Assembly (NCBI GenBank): GCA_913062925.1
Contig: CAJXWJ010000027.1
Coordinates: 1 to 42,791 of the forward strand
Direction: 5' to 3'
From: an uncultured Pseudorhodobacter sp.
GTDB taxonomy: Bacteria > Pseudomonadota > Alphaproteobacteria > Rhodobacterales > Rhodobacteraceae
DNA: 42,791 nucleotides
The notes below the pieces were generated by a model, which was given only the letters and a program-made list of their open reading frames with translations, searched no databases and was not told the DNA's origin. A program made the position numbers and the translations under genes. Positions 15,863 to 25,544 of the stretch are shown here, piece after piece (position 1 is the first letter of the stretch; each line of letters opens with the position of its first letter).

Positions 15863-16435
15863 TTAACGGATTTTCTCGGTGATTATGGTATATCCTGCGG
15901 TAGGGCCAAGCCACTGTCTCGAATTTACCACTTTGCCGCTGCGACCAAAGCTGAATTGATTGCGAATCACGCGTTGCGGGCTGGTGCAGGTCTCGTCAAC
16001 GGTCAGGGCCGGTGCTGGCGCTGCCGCAGGTTGTGCCGTGCAGGCAAAGGTCTCGGTTTGCAGGGTGTCGGTGCCATCCAGCACCGCATAGCTGCGGCTG
16101 TGATCTGTCATGCTGCGCAGGGTCGCGGCGCTTGGGGCGTGGGCGGACATCAGATCGGGGCCAAAACCACGGGTCCCAAGGATCATCCCCTCGCGCAGAA
16201 ATACTTGTGGGCCATCTGCGACAGCCCAAATCTCGACATCCTGCTGGCGCTCGACTTTTGCAATCGTCAGGATAATGTTGCGATTTTCCAAGGTCATCGC
16301 CAGTTGTGGCGCATTGGAAGGGGCTGCCAGTTGCAGCTGGCTGGGCGCCATGCCGCTTAGGTTTGCGGTGACAGCGCTACAGCCAGTCTGCATCAGCAGG
16401 GCCGCCAAAAGCGGGATAAAACGGGTTACGGTCAT
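15863..16435 (-). CDS. yjbF: YjbF/GfcB-like lipoprotein, exopolysaccharide operon
   Basis: 190 residues from the ATG at 16435, which overlaps the yjbH-like stop (ATGA); the frame opens six codons earlier. The N-terminus ends in MQTGCSA with Cys19 as lipidation site; the -3 residue Gln is unusual for a lipobox. The body matches the YjbF/GfcB type: WAVADGPQVFLREGMILGTRGFGPDL and a late SQWLGPTAGY-like ending (NSRQWLGPTAGYTI). In E. coli these lipoproteins serve an exopolysaccharide or group 4 capsule export system with YjbH and YjbG. Four Cys-containing late residues are not obviously paired. Confidence 0.82.
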   Translation of the reverse strand: MTVTRFIPLLAALLMQTGCSAVTANLSGMAPSQLQLAAPSNAPQLAMTLENRNIILTIAKVERQQDVEIWAVADGPQVFLREGMILGTRGFGPDLMSAHAPSAATLRSMTDHSRSYAVLDGTDTLQTETFACTAQPAAAPAPALTVDETCTSPQRVIRNQFSFGRSGKVVNSRQWLGPTAGYTIITEKIR

Positions 16436-18531
16436 TTCCAGAATCTTCCCCAAGCTCCATCAAGCTCGCTTTGCTGGTTGCTGCGAATGGTATCGTAGAG
16501 CCTGCCGTTGACGTTGAGCTTTGCGCCACCGTCGCGGGTGATTGGCCGCAAGACGAGGCTGCTGGTTTTCTGGGTTGGGCGGCCCAAGAACCAAGCCAAA
16601 GGCAGGTCGATGCGGATGCCTTTGTCAAACGAGCCTTCGCCGAATTCCTTGGCCGACATGCTGGTTTTGGTGACAAAAGCCCCCACCCGCATGCCATTGG
16701 CAAATTCGCGGTCCAGCGACAGCGTAGCCCCAACATCCCCCGCCAGATAGCGCCCGACATCCAGTTGCGCCTGAAAGCCATTGCGCAAATCATAATAGCC
16801 CGAGATATGGCCGTTCAGGCTGCTATAGCTTTGCAGGCCAAAGCGTTGATCGAAATCACGCTGTTTGACGTAGTTCAGCTCTAGGCCCAAGGCATAGGGT
16901 TTGTTGACCTGCTGCCATAGCACCTCGGTCGAGAGACCTGCATACATTGCTTCCAGATAGCCAGCCGTGACGCGGGTATAAAGGCTGCCAGAGGGTTTGG
17001 CGTACCAAGCCAGGGTCAGGGTTTCCAGCGCGGGGTCGCCTTGGGTGGCGTAAAGGGCGGCATCGCTGCGGACTTTGTGGCGTGCGATGGAATTGGACAA
17101 GCGTTTGCTGTCGATAGTGCCCGCCAGTTTCTTGGTGAGAGCCCCTGAAAGGAACAGGCCCGGTGCGATGTCATAGCGCGCCGAAAACCGCAGTCCAAGG
17201 TCGGCTTGCAACGGGGCATTTGGGTCAAACAGCGAGGTCGCCACATAGGGTGCAAGCCCGTAGTTCAGCTTTGGATATAGGCCTTGGCCCCGCAGCGCTT
17301 CGGCAGGCATTGGTCCAAGTGCAGGCAGAATTTGCGCGCGCGCGCGGCTTTGGGCGGCTTGGTCAGCATCAAATTGCAGGTCTTCCAGATCGCTGCGCGC
17401 GATGACGACCTTTGACAAGCCAATGCCTTGCTTGACCGGCACAATTTCAAAACTGCGCACTGAGGCTGGCATCACCGTGGCCAAGGCGCGGGCGCTGCGG
17501 CCGATGGCTTGCGGCGCGTTGTCGATTTGGCTGTTGCGGATGCGGATCTCGGCGGTGGTGGCGGTGACGGCCAAAGCCTCGATCACGATGCCGTCTTTGG
17601 CCAAAATCGCTTGGGTCTGATCGCGCAGCCGCGTCAGATCGAACGCTGTGACGACGGTCGCATCACTCCAGCCTTGGGCGGCGCTGCTGGGGCGCACGGG
17701 CAGCGGGCCGGGCCCTGCTTGGCCGCCTGTTGGGCTGCGAAAAGGATCCAGCTGAAAGCTGAGGGTAAAGCCGATTTTGTCACCGTAAAGCGAATAAAGT
17801 CCCAGTTTGGCACCGGTTTTTGTGCGGTATTCGGCACCAAAGTTGATTGGGGTTTTGCGGTCAAAGGTTTTGCGCAGACCGGATTCTACCCGATAAATAT
17901 CCGAGGAATATTCGGCCTTGAGGCTGATTTTATCGCTGACGACATATTCAATGCCGCCAAAGGGGGCGACATCGCCCTTGAACCATTCACCTGTGCGCAG
18001 ATTGCCGCCCAAGCCCACGGCGACGAGGGAGCGCGCGCCAAAGGGCGCGCCGATTGCGTTATAGCTGCCCAAGCGCCCCCAGCCGAGGCCCGCCGTTAGC
18101 TTCAGCTTTGGGCCCAAGGATTTGGTTGCAACGACATATTCGCCTGAAAACACGCCGGTGCCGATAAAATCCTGCATGCCAATGGTCAAATTCGGCAGAT
18201 AGCGCCCCTCGGTCAGCAGTTGGTAGCGCAGATCAAAGCTGCGGTCGAAAAGCGTGCTGGGGGCGGTGCTGGACCCCCAGTTTTTGATGCTGGAGTAGCG
18301 AAAGCTGCCCGAAAGCCGTGGCGTGATTTGAAAGCTAAGTGTGGTACGCGCCGTTGGTCCAAAGGCCGAGCGGGCGATGCTTAGGGTGCCATCGCTTTGC
18401 TGTTCTGCGCTGGGCATATCAATCAGGCCGCTGACGCCATTCATCGACAAAGAGGCGGGGGTCTCTGCCACGGCTGGCTGCGCGGTTATCGCGCCAAGCG
18501 CAAAACAAAAGACTGTTTTATAAAATGTCAT
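16432..18531 (-). CDS. yjbH: YjbH-like outer membrane beta-barrel protein
   Basis: 699 residues from the ATG at 18531, with AAGG 7 bases upstream (the frame opens at 18558). A signal peptide, FYKTVFCFALGAITAQPAVAE, is followed by SMNGVSGLIDMPSAEQQSDG, the signature opening of YjbH (GfcD) proteins. The rest alternates short beta strands with turns and aromatic girdle residues, including FGAEYRTKTGAKLGLYSLYGDKIGFTLSF and a C-terminal barrel (LPLAWFLGRPTQKTSSLVLRPITRDGGAKL). The family is thought to form the outer membrane pore or partner of the Yjb exopolysaccharide system. It is the first gene of an operon with the yjbF- and yjbE-like genes. Confidence 0.88.
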   Translation of the reverse strand: MTFYKTVFCFALGAITAQPAVAETPASLSMNGVSGLIDMPSAEQQSDGTLSIARSAFGPTARTTLSFQITPRLSGSFRYSSIKNWGSSTAPSTLFDRSFDLRYQLLTEGRYLPNLTIGMQDFIGTGVFSGEYVVATKSLGPKLKLTAGLGWGRLGSYNAIGAPFGARSLVAVGLGGNLRTGEWFKGDVAPFGGIEYVVSDKISLKAEYSSDIYRVESGLRKTFDRKTPINFGAEYRTKTGAKLGLYSLYGDKIGFTLSFQLDPFRSPTGGQAGPGPLPVRPSSAAQGWSDATVVTAFDLTRLRDQTQAILAKDGIVIEALAVTATTAEIRIRNSQIDNAPQAIGRSARALATVMPASVRSFEIVPVKQGIGLSKVVIARSDLEDLQFDADQAAQSRARAQILPALGPMPAEALRGQGLYPKLNYGLAPYVATSLFDPNAPLQADLGLRFSARYDIAPGLFLSGALTKKLAGTIDSKRLSNSIARHKVRSDAALYATQGDPALETLTLAWYAKPSGSLYTRVTAGYLEAMYAGLSTEVLWQQVNKPYALGLELNYVKQRDFDQRFGLQSYSSLNGHISGYYDLRNGFQAQLDVGRYLAGDVGATLSLDREFANGMRVGAFVTKTSMSAKEFGEGSFDKGIRIDLPLAWFLGRPTQKTSSLVLRPITRDGGAKLNVNGRLYDTIRSNQQSELDGAWGRFWK

Positions 18532-18761
18532 AACGCGCCTTACGATGAACCCACTCACTCACATGTGAATAAAGTCTAAACGCTCCGCGCTGCTCTGGCT
18601 ACCTATGCTTTCAAAAACCTGACCACTGTGGCGCAAAGGTTAACCCCCTAGCCGCAGCGCACGCCGATCTTAGCCTGCGTTAACGCCTTCTTTGTAGCCT
18701 TTCGGACTTGACCGCCCGCCTGTGGTGGGGGTGCGCACAAGCAAAAGGGGCATGACACGCG
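18532..18761. promoter_or_regulatory. Divergent control region, yjb operon / beta-helix protein
   Basis: 230 bp between divergent starts. It contains the palindrome TCACATGTGA (18559-18568) close to the yjb side, and two TTAAC copies in opposite settings (AGGTTAACC near 18637 and CGTTAACG near 18678). The arrangement suggests shared regulation of polysaccharide export and the facing gene. No clear sigma-70 promoter could be fixed by eye. Confidence 0.35.
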
Positions 18762-21050
18762 ATGAATAAGGCAATTACCGAAGGTTTGGTTCTGATGCCG
18801 CCGCCCTTTGTGGCGGGCTTGGATCTGTGGTCGCGTGAAGATGGCAGGTCGGGGCAGGGCAGCTATGACGATTTTGCCACGGCGGCCTTTGTGCCTGCCG
18901 ATCAGGATTTTGGCGGCTGTCTTGAGCTGATGAAGACCACCTCGGTGCAAAAGCTGCGCTGTTTTCAGCAAATTCCCTATCTGCCGGGGATGTATTTGCG
19001 CGTCACCACGCGGATCAAAGCGATCAGCGGCGCACTGCCTGCGGTGCGGATTGCGGGCTGGGCGGGCAATTCGGCGGGGGCAAATGTCGCCTCTGCGGTG
19101 CAGCAGGGGCCCAGCGTGCAACTGACCGGCTATGGCAAGCCGGTGACGATTTCGGCGATCATCGGCTCGGGCAACCGCGCAGGGGTTGATATGACTTGGG
19201 GCGTTGCGCCGGTTTATGGCCACTTTGGGATTGATCTGACCGGCGCCACGGGCGGCGTCGTGCGGATCGAAGATGTCACCATCGAGGATGTCACCTCGGT
19301 TTTCCATGACGAGATGTTCAACTGGGTCGATGTGCGCGATTATGGCGCAATTGGTGACGGGGTCAGCGACGACCGCGCCGCCTTTGAGGCCGCAGATACC
19401 GCCGCAAATGGCAAAACCGTGATCGTCTCGCCGGGCAGCTATTACATCGGCTCGCATCTGACCTTTGACAATCCGGTCAAGTTTGAAGGCGTGATCTCCA
19501 TGCCCGATGCGATGCGGCTGGCCTGCACGCGCAACTATGATCTGGACACCTATGCCGCCGCCTTTGGGTCCGAGCTGACGGGGTTCAAAAAAGCCCTGCA
19601 AGCGCTGTTTTATTTCACCGATCACAATATGCTGGATCTGGGCGGGCGGCGGATCGAGCTGACCGAGCCTTTGGATATTGCCGCCTTGGTGGGACTGAGC
19701 AGCTTTACCCAGCGCCGGGTGATGTCAAACGGCACGCTTGTGGCGCTGGCAAGTGCCGCTTGGGGGCTGACCACAGCGACGGCGACGGCCACCTATGCGC
19801 CCAGCAATGTCTATGATTTGACCGGCGTCAGCAATATCGGCACGATACCGGTGGGGGCTTTGGTGACGGGCGCTGGGGTGGGGCGCGAGGTTTATGTGCG
19901 CTCAAAAAACACCGCGACCAATACGCTGACCCTAAGCCAACCGCTGTGGGGCGGGGCGGGGACGCGCAGTTACAGCTTTACCCGCTTTAAATACATGCTG
20001 GATTTCTCGGGCTTTGACGTCATGTCTCGCTTTGAGATGCATAATATCGAATTTAGCTGCAACTCTTTGGCAAGTGCGGTGTTTCTGGGCGATCGGGGTT
20101 CGGTCATGGTGATGAATGACTGTGCCTTTAACCAGCCGAAAGACCGCGCGATTACTTCGAAAGGCACGGGCTGTCAGGATTTGCATGTTGACCGCTGCTT
20201 GTTCTACTCCAGCGAGGAGGGGCTTTTGGTGCAAGATCGCAGCAGTGTGGCGATCAACACCAATGCCAATGACGTTAAAATCCGCAACAATCGGGCCTCG
20301 CGCTTTGCCCATTTTGCGGTGGTGGCGGGGCAAAACACCGTCTTTGTCGGCAACCATTTCTTTGCAGGAGATGGCGCCGATGTCGGCCTGCGCAAAGCGG
20401 GGGTTGTGCTGACCTATCCCAATTCGAAGACCTATTTCACCGGAAATTACATCGACAATTGCTTTATTGAACTAAGCAATGAACACGATGCCTTTCCCGA
20501 CTTTTCCAGTGAATTCACCTTTGGCGCGGTGACGATCACCGGCAATATTTTTATCTGCCAGCATTGCGCGCCGTGGTTTTCCTATATTGTTGTCACCCCG
20601 CGCGGGCCGGGGCATTCGATCAGCGGGCTGAATGTCACCAGCAATGTTTTCTCGGCCCGCCAAGGCAATATTGATCGGGTGGACCGCGTCGACACCAGCT
20701 ATGCCAATCTGACTTTTACCTCATTCAAGAACATCAACTTTCAGGAAAACACCTTTAACGGCGTGGTGACGCGGTCGTTAAGTCCTTTGTATATCCAGCA
20801 TGTGCAAAGCACGGCCTCGACCATTTGGACGGTGGATACGGCGGGGCAATTGCCCTTTGCCGGACGGGCGCGCAATTTGGTCTCTGTCGTGGCAGAGGGG
20901 GCGCTGACAACCGCAACAGGGGCGGTGCAATGGGTGACGCCCTATTGCGAGGTGGAACAAAGCACCGGCGCGCAAAGCGTCAATCTGAGATGGCCGGTGG
21001 CGGTGAAGGGGCGGGTGCAGGCGACGATCCGCTGCGATAACCCGGCCTAA
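18762..21050 (+). CDS. Right-handed beta-helix protein, pectate-lyase-3 superfamily
   Basis: 762 residues. The N-terminal 185 residues form a jelly-roll-like module. Then comes the pectate_lyase_3 entry motif VDVRDYGAIGDGVSDDRAAFEAA (about residues 187-210), and a long parallel beta-helix with Asn ladders (FSCNSLASAVFLGDRGSV, VKIRNNRASRFAHFAVVAGQNTVFVGNHFF). Proteins of this group cut or bind acidic polysaccharides, or serve as phage tail spikes. There is no signal peptide and no phage gene around it. Facing a yjb-like operon, it may trim or process the exported polysaccharide; that is inference. AAGGGG precedes the ATG by 11 bases. Its stop overlaps the convergent HugZ-like gene. Confidence 0.82.
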   Translation: MNKAITEGLVLMPPPFVAGLDLWSREDGRSGQGSYDDFATAAFVPADQDFGGCLELMKTTSVQKLRCFQQIPYLPGMYLRVTTRIKAISGALPAVRIAGWAGNSAGANVASAVQQGPSVQLTGYGKPVTISAIIGSGNRAGVDMTWGVAPVYGHFGIDLTGATGGVVRIEDVTIEDVTSVFHDEMFNWVDVRDYGAIGDGVSDDRAAFEAADTAANGKTVIVSPGSYYIGSHLTFDNPVKFEGVISMPDAMRLACTRNYDLDTYAAAFGSELTGFKKALQALFYFTDHNMLDLGGRRIELTEPLDIAALVGLSSFTQRRVMSNGTLVALASAAWGLTTATATATYAPSNVYDLTGVSNIGTIPVGALVTGAGVGREVYVRSKNTATNTLTLSQPLWGGAGTRSYSFTRFKYMLDFSGFDVMSRFEMHNIEFSCNSLASAVFLGDRGSVMVMNDCAFNQPKDRAITSKGTGCQDLHVDRCLFYSSEEGLLVQDRSSVAINTNANDVKIRNNRASRFAHFAVVAGQNTVFVGNHFFAGDGADVGLRKAGVVLTYPNSKTYFTGNYIDNCFIELSNEHDAFPDFSSEFTFGAVTITGNIFICQHCAPWFSYIVVTPRGPGHSISGLNVTSNVFSARQGNIDRVDRVDTSYANLTFTSFKNINFQENTFNGVVTRSLSPLYIQHVQSTASTIWTVDTAGQLPFAGRARNLVSVVAEGALTTATGAVQWVTPYCEVEQSTGAQSVNLRWPVAVKGRVQATIRCDNPA

Positions 21051-21550
21051 AGCAGATCGGCTGCGCTAAGTTGAAAGGCGCGCGCAAAGCCCGCGTTCAA
21101 AAGTGCAGAGACAGGGTGCAGCCGCACAAAGCTGAAATCGGCGAAATCTATGTAAAGGGCTGCCTTCGGGTGGCCCTTTAGCCATTCTGCCCGCAGCGCT
21201 GGCCGGTTTGGGTCGCTGGCTGCGATAAACTCGGCGCGGGCGCGCAGCATCAGGCGCGGATGCGTCAAGGCATCGCCGCGCGCGCCCACCTCGCCCAGCA
21301 GCACCGCGCAATTGGGATGCGCGCGCAGCGCCGCCACATGCGGCGCCAGTGCCGAGATCAGCGTCAGCGGCACGCCCTCGGGCGCAAGGCCAAAGCCGAT
21401 GCGGCTGATCCCCGGGGTTAGCGTCTCTGGGTCGGTCCAAGCCAAAGCGGCATGGTTGGCGCCCGCCAGCAGCGCCCGGGCTTGGGCGCGTGCGGCGTCA
21501 TCTGCGGCGGAAACCGGGTCGGGGCGCTGTGGGGCAGAAGTTGCGGACAT
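21047..21550 (-). CDS. HugZ / pyridoxamine-phosphate-oxidase-fold protein
   Basis: 167 residues from the ATG at 21550 (MSATSAPQRPDPVSAADDA) with AAGG 7 bases before; the frame extends upstream to 21625 over the sulP start. The split-barrel fold is suggested by ALLAGANHAALAWTDPETLTPGISRIGFGLAPEGVPLTLISALAPH, LRAHPNCAVLLGEVGARGD, THPRLMLRARAEF and FADFSFVRLHPVSALLNAGFARAF. The last segment is typical of HugZ-like haem oxygenases (VxxxxLNxGFGRAxxL). It could degrade haem or bind flavin or haem; the HugZ C-terminal His-containing loop is absent or very short here, so activity is uncertain. No haem uptake genes are near. Confidence 0.78.
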   Translation of the reverse strand: MSATSAPQRPDPVSAADDAARAQARALLAGANHAALAWTDPETLTPGISRIGFGLAPEGVPLTLISALAPHVAALRAHPNCAVLLGEVGARGDALTHPRLMLRARAEFIAASDPNRPALRAEWLKGHPKAALYIDFADFSFVRLHPVSALLNAGFARAFQLSAADLL

Positions 21551-21612
21551 GATGGCCTTGCTTGACGAATGCCCCTGAGAGGCGTTTGTGTAGGCCATAT
21601 TAACAGGAACGC

Positions 21613-23262
21613 ATGATGACCCCAAGTCCCAGACAACCCGCCAGCGAATTCACCCCCAAGCTGATCACCACCTTTCGAGAGGGTTACGGGCTGGGGCAGC
21701 TGCGCGCCGATGTGGTGGCGGGGCTGACGGTTGCGATTGTGGCGCTGCCTTTGTCGATGGCGATTGCGATTGCCAGCGGGGTCGGGCCCGAGCGCGGCTT
21801 GTTCACCGCGATTGTGGGCGGCTTTATCGTGTCTTTGCTGGGCGGATCGCGGTTTCAGATCGGCGGGCCTGCGGGGGCGTTTATCGTGCTGGTGGCGGCC
21901 TGTGTGACGCAGACGGGGGCGGCGGGGCTGACGCTTGCGGTGCTGTTGTCGGGCGCGATGTTGTCAGTCTTGGCGCTGCTGCGGTTGGGCAGCTATGTGC
22001 GGTTTATTCCCTATCCGGTGACGCTTGGCTTTACTGCGGGCATTGCGGTGATCATCTTTGCCAGCCAGATCAAAGATCTGTTTGGGCTTTCGCTGCTGGG
22101 CGAGCCTGCGGCGATCTTGCCGAAACTTGCAGCGCTGTGGGAGGCGCGCGCCAGTTTGAACGCCAGTGCGGCGGCGGTGGCAATCGCCACGATTGCGCTG
22201 ATTGTCGGCATCAAGCGGATTTCGCCCGGCCTGCCCAATATGCTGATTGCGGTGGCGGTGGCGGGGCTGGCGAGTTTTGCGTTGCAGCTGCCGGTCGAGA
22301 CGATCTATTCGCGCTTTGGCGATTTGCCGCGCAGCCCGCCTGCGCCCAGTCTGCCGCCGCTGTCGATGGATCTGGTGATGGTGGCGCTGCCTTGGGCTGT
22401 CAGCTTTACCCTGCTGGGTGCGATTGAATCGCTGCTGTCGGCTGTGGTGGCCGATGGTATGTCGGGGCGCAGGCACCGGCCGAATGCCGAGTTGCTGGCG
22501 CAGGGCGTGGCCAATATCGCCTCGGCGCTGTTTGGCGGCATTTGTGTGACGGGCACGATTGCGCGCACCGCAACCAATGTGCGGGCGGGGTCGAAAGGGC
22601 CGGTCTCGGGCATGATCCACGCGGTGTTTGTGCTGCTGTTCATGCTTATTGCAGCGCCTTTGGCAGGCTATATCCCCTTGGCGGCCTTGGCGGGGCTGTT
22701 GGCGGTGGTGGCTTGGAACATGGCCGAGAAGGCCGAGTTCTGGCATTGTTTGCGCGCCAGTCGCGCCGATGCGGTGGTACTTTTGGTGACCTTTGGTCTG
22801 GTGGTGTTCCGCGATCTGTCCGAAGGCATTGTCGCAGGCTTTGCGCTGGGCGGATTGGTGTTCATTCACCGCATGTCAGAGGCGGCTTCGGTCGAGGCGC
22901 CGGTGGTGACCGAGCCTTTGTCGCAGTTCCCTGATTTGGCCGTTCACCGCCTGCACGGCCCCTATTTCTTTGGTGCGGCGGCACGGCTTGGCGCGGCTTT
23001 GGATCAACTGGCCGAGGCTCCGCGCGGGCTGGCGGTGGATTTCACCGATGTGCCGTTTATCGACAGCACCGGTGCGCATTCCTTTGCGCTTTTGGCGCAG
23101 AAAATGGCACGCAAGCACGAAATCTTGTATCTGATCGGCGCGCGCCCCGAGGTGGCAAAGGCGCTGAAACAGGCGGGGCTTGCCGCCCCCGAAGCCTGCT
23201 TTGTGGACTCTTTGGCAGAGCTGAATTCAGCTGATTCGCAACCGCGAATCACAAAGGCTTGA
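21613..23262 (+). CDS. SulP-family anion transporter with STAS domain
   Basis: 549 residues. About 10-12 membrane segments fill residues 30-420 (LRADVVAGLTVAIVALPLSMAIAIASGV opens the Sulfate_transp domain; GGPAGAFIVLVAA is a conserved pore segment). A C-terminal STAS domain follows at about 440-540, with DFTDVPFIDSTGAHSFALL, the nucleotide-binding or phosphorylation-like DST loop. SulP proteins move sulfate, bicarbonate, nitrate or dicarboxylates; the substrate is not readable here. AGGA lies before a double ATG (21613 or 21616). It is divergent from the HugZ-like gene, with 62 bp between. The family includes the BicA bicarbonate carriers as well as sulfate permeases. Confidence 0.92.
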   Translation: MMTPSPRQPASEFTPKLITTFREGYGLGQLRADVVAGLTVAIVALPLSMAIAIASGVGPERGLFTAIVGGFIVSLLGGSRFQIGGPAGAFIVLVAACVTQTGAAGLTLAVLLSGAMLSVLALLRLGSYVRFIPYPVTLGFTAGIAVIIFASQIKDLFGLSLLGEPAAILPKLAALWEARASLNASAAAVAIATIALIVGIKRISPGLPNMLIAVAVAGLASFALQLPVETIYSRFGDLPRSPPAPSLPPLSMDLVMVALPWAVSFTLLGAIESLLSAVVADGMSGRRHRPNAELLAQGVANIASALFGGICVTGTIARTATNVRAGSKGPVSGMIHAVFVLLFMLIAAPLAGYIPLAALAGLLAVVAWNMAEKAEFWHCLRASRADAVVLLVTFGLVVFRDLSEGIVAGFALGGLVFIHRMSEAASVEAPVVTEPLSQFPDLAVHRLHGPYFFGAAARLGAALDQLAEAPRGLAVDFTDVPFIDSTGAHSFALLAQKMARKHEILYLIGARPEVAKALKQAGLAAPEACFVDSLAELNSADSQPRITKA

Positions 23263-23576
23263 TCAGCGCATTGTGCGCGCCGGTTTGAGTCGCGCGCACA
23301 GGCCAAAGCCCGCTTGGGGCATAGACTTTGCCACTTTATGCGGCGACATGGTGCGGCTTTCAGCTTTGCAGGGCATAAATTCATTACCACTTTTCATAAA
23401 TTTTACAAAGTTCACCATCAGCTTTGTTAATTTATTGACAAAATAATCACGCCTGCAAAAAGAGTTATCAAAATTTTTACAATCGCGCTATCATGGTCCA
23501 AAGAAACGGGGGAGCCCTGCCACGCTGGCAGGCCGTTTGGTAAGCGCATTTGCGCGACTGGGAAAAGGAAAGTTTC
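23263..23576 (+). promoter_or_regulatory. AT-rich control region and leader of acs
   Basis: 314 bp without a gene; from 23375 on it is much richer in AT than its surroundings. It contains a long near-perfect inverted repeat (arms 23397-23410 and 23422-23434, TAAATT..ACAAAG against CTTTGT..AATTTA), a TTGACA at 23435, and a plausible sigma-70 promoter TTATCA (23465-23470), 18 bp, TATCAT (23489-23494). A leader hairpin CCTGCCA / TGGCAGG lies at 23516-23532. The best reading is a regulated promoter for the acetate genes. Confidence 0.55.
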
Positions 23577-25541
23577 ATGTCGGATCACGCTCAGGCAGAG
23601 CTGAAATACACAGCCTCAGATGATTTTATCGCCAAGGCGCATGTGAATGCAGCGCAATATGCGGCGATGTATCAGGCCTCTGTCGACGACCCGACGGCGT
23701 TCTGGGCCGAGCAAGGCCAGCGGATTGACTGGATCCAGGATTACACCAAGGTCAAAAATACCAGCTTTAAGCGCGGCGAAGTCTCGATCAAATGGTATGA
23801 AGACGGCACGCTGAACGTCTCGGCCAATTGCATTGACCGTCATATGCTGACCCGCGCCAACCAGACCGCGATCATCTGGGAGCCAGACAGCCCATCGACG
23901 CCTGCGCTGCACATTACTTATGCGCAGCTGTTGGAAAACACCTCGCGGATGGCGAATGTGCTGAAAGAGCAGGGCGTTGGTCGTGGTGATCGGGTGGTGA
24001 TCTATCTGCCGATGATCCCAGAGGCTGCCTATGCGATGCTGGCTTGTGCGCGCATCGGGGCTATTCATTCGATCGTTTTTGCGGGCTTTTCGCCGGATGC
24101 TTTGGCCAACCGGATCAATGATTCCGAAGCCAAAGTGGTGATCACCTCTGATTTCGCGCCGCGTGGTGGCAAGAAAACCGCGCTGAAAAGCAATACGGAT
24201 GCGGCGCTGTTGCATTGTGACGATCATGTCAAATGTCTGGTGGTCAAGCACACCGGCGATCAAACCTCTTGGGTCGAGGGTCGTGACATTGACGTAAAGG
24301 CCGCAATGGCTGCGGCAAAGCCCTATTGCCCCTATGTCGAGATGGGTGCCGAAGATCCGCTGTTTATCCTTTACACCTCGGGTTCGACCGGCAAGCCGAA
24401 GGGGGTTGTGCATACCTCGGGCGGCTATCTGGTTTATGCGGCGATGACGCAGCAGATGACCTTTGATTACCATGACGGCGATGTGTTCTGGTGCACTGCC
24501 GATGTGGGTTGGGTGACAGGGCACAGCTATATCATCTATGGTCCGCTGGCCAATGGGGCGACGACGGTGATGTTTGAAGGTGTGCCAACCTATCCAGACG
24601 CGGGCCGCTTCTGGGAGGTTTGCGCCAAGCATAAGGTGTCGCAGTTCTACACCGCCCCCACGGCTATTCGCAGCCTGATGGGCATGGGCGCTGAATGGCC
24701 CGCCAAGCATGACCTGTCCAGCCTCAAGCTGCTGGGGTCGGTGGGCGAGCCGATCAACCCCGAGGCTTGGAACTGGTACAACACCCATGTCGGCAAGGGC
24801 AAATGCCCGATTGTCGATACCTTCTGGCAGACCGAAACCGGCGGTCATTTGATCACGCCGCTGCCCGGCGCTGTGCCGCAAAAGCCGGGGTCGGCGACGC
24901 TGCCGTTCTTTGGCGTGCAGCCGGTGATCCTTGATCCGGCCAATGCCGTTGTGCAATCGGAAACCGTGGCTGATGGCGTGCTATGCATCGCCGACAGCTG
25001 GCCGGGGCAGATGCGCACGCTTTGGGGCGATCATGCGCGGTTTGAAGAAGCCTATTTCGCGCAATATCCCGGCTATTACTTTACCGGTGACGGCTGCCGT
25101 CGCGATAAGGATGGCTATTACTGGATCACCGGCCGCGTTGACGATGTGATCAACGTCTCGGGTCACCGCATGGGCACGGCCGAGGTCGAAAGCGCGCTGG
25201 TCGCCCACCCCAAGGTCGCGGAATCTGCTGTGGTTGGCTATCCGCATGACATCAAGGGGCAGGGGATTTACGCCTATGTCACGCTGATGGGCGGCGAAGA
25301 GCCCTCGGACGCGCTGCGCAAAGAGCTGGAAGCTTGGGTGCGCACCGAAATCGGCCCGATTGCCAAGCCAGATCTTATTCAATGGGCCCCCGGCCTGCCG
25401 AAAACCCGCTCGGGCAAGATCATGCGCCGGATTTTGCGCAAGATTGCCGAGAATGACTTTGGCGCGCTGGGCGATACCTCGACGCTGGCCGATCCTTCGG
25501 TGGTCGATGATCTGATCGCCAACCGCATGAACAAGGCCTGA
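23577..25541 (+). CDS. acs: Acetyl-CoA synthetase (AMP-forming)
   Basis: 654 residues from the ATG at 23577 with AAGGAAA upstream (the frame opens nine codons earlier). It converts acetate, ATP and CoA to acetyl-CoA, AMP and PPi through acetyl-AMP. Visible are [11 protein letters not shown] (P-loop-like), WWTxADxGW-type [26 protein letters not shown], the hinge [29 protein letters not shown], and the regulatory Lys614 in [11 protein letters not shown], whose acetylation inactivates family members. Codons and length are normal. It is followed in the same direction by adk and the acetate symporter, so the whole acetate entry path lies together. Confidence 0.97.
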   Translation: MSDHAQAELKYTASDDFIAKAHVNAAQYAAMYQASVDDPTAFWAEQGQRIDWIQDYTKVKNTSFKRGEVSIKWYEDGTLNVSANCIDRHMLTRANQTAIIWEPDSPSTPALHITYAQLLENTSRMANVLKEQGVGRGDRVVIYLPMIPEAAYAMLACARIGAIHSIVFAGFSPDALANRINDSEAKVVITSDFAPRGGKKTALKSNTDAALLHCDDHVKCLVVKHTGDQTSWVEGRDIDVKAAMAAAKPYCPYVEMGAEDPLFILYTSGSTGKPKGVVHTSGGYLVYAAMTQQMTFDYHDGDVFWCTADVGWVTGHSYIIYGPLANGATTVMFEGVPTYPDAGRFWEVCAKHKVSQFYTAPTAIRSLMGMGAEWPAKHDLSSLKLLGSVGEPINPEAWNWYNTHVGKGKCPIVDTFWQTETGGHLITPLPGAVPQKPGSATLPFFGVQPVILDPANAVVQSETVADGVLCIADSWPGQMRTLWGDHARFEEAYFAQYPGYYFTGDGCRRDKDGYYWITGRVDDVINVSGHRMGTAEVESALVAHPKVAESAVVGYPHDIKGQGIYAYVTLMGGEEPSDALRKELEAWVRTEIGPIAKPDLIQWAPGLPKTRSGKIMRRILRKIAENDFGALGDTSTLADPSVVDDLIANRMNKA

Positions 25542-25544
25542 GAC

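Noticed and set aside
18637-18684. CtrA binding sites (TTAA-N7-TTAA) before the yjb-like operon
   Set aside because: The two TTAAC copies are over 30 bp apart and do not form the required 7-bp spaced pair.
18762-21050. Phage tail-spike gene, hence a prophage
   Set aside because: The beta-helix protein resembles tail spikes, but no capsid, terminase, integrase or other phage gene is near; the neighbours are polysaccharide and housekeeping genes.
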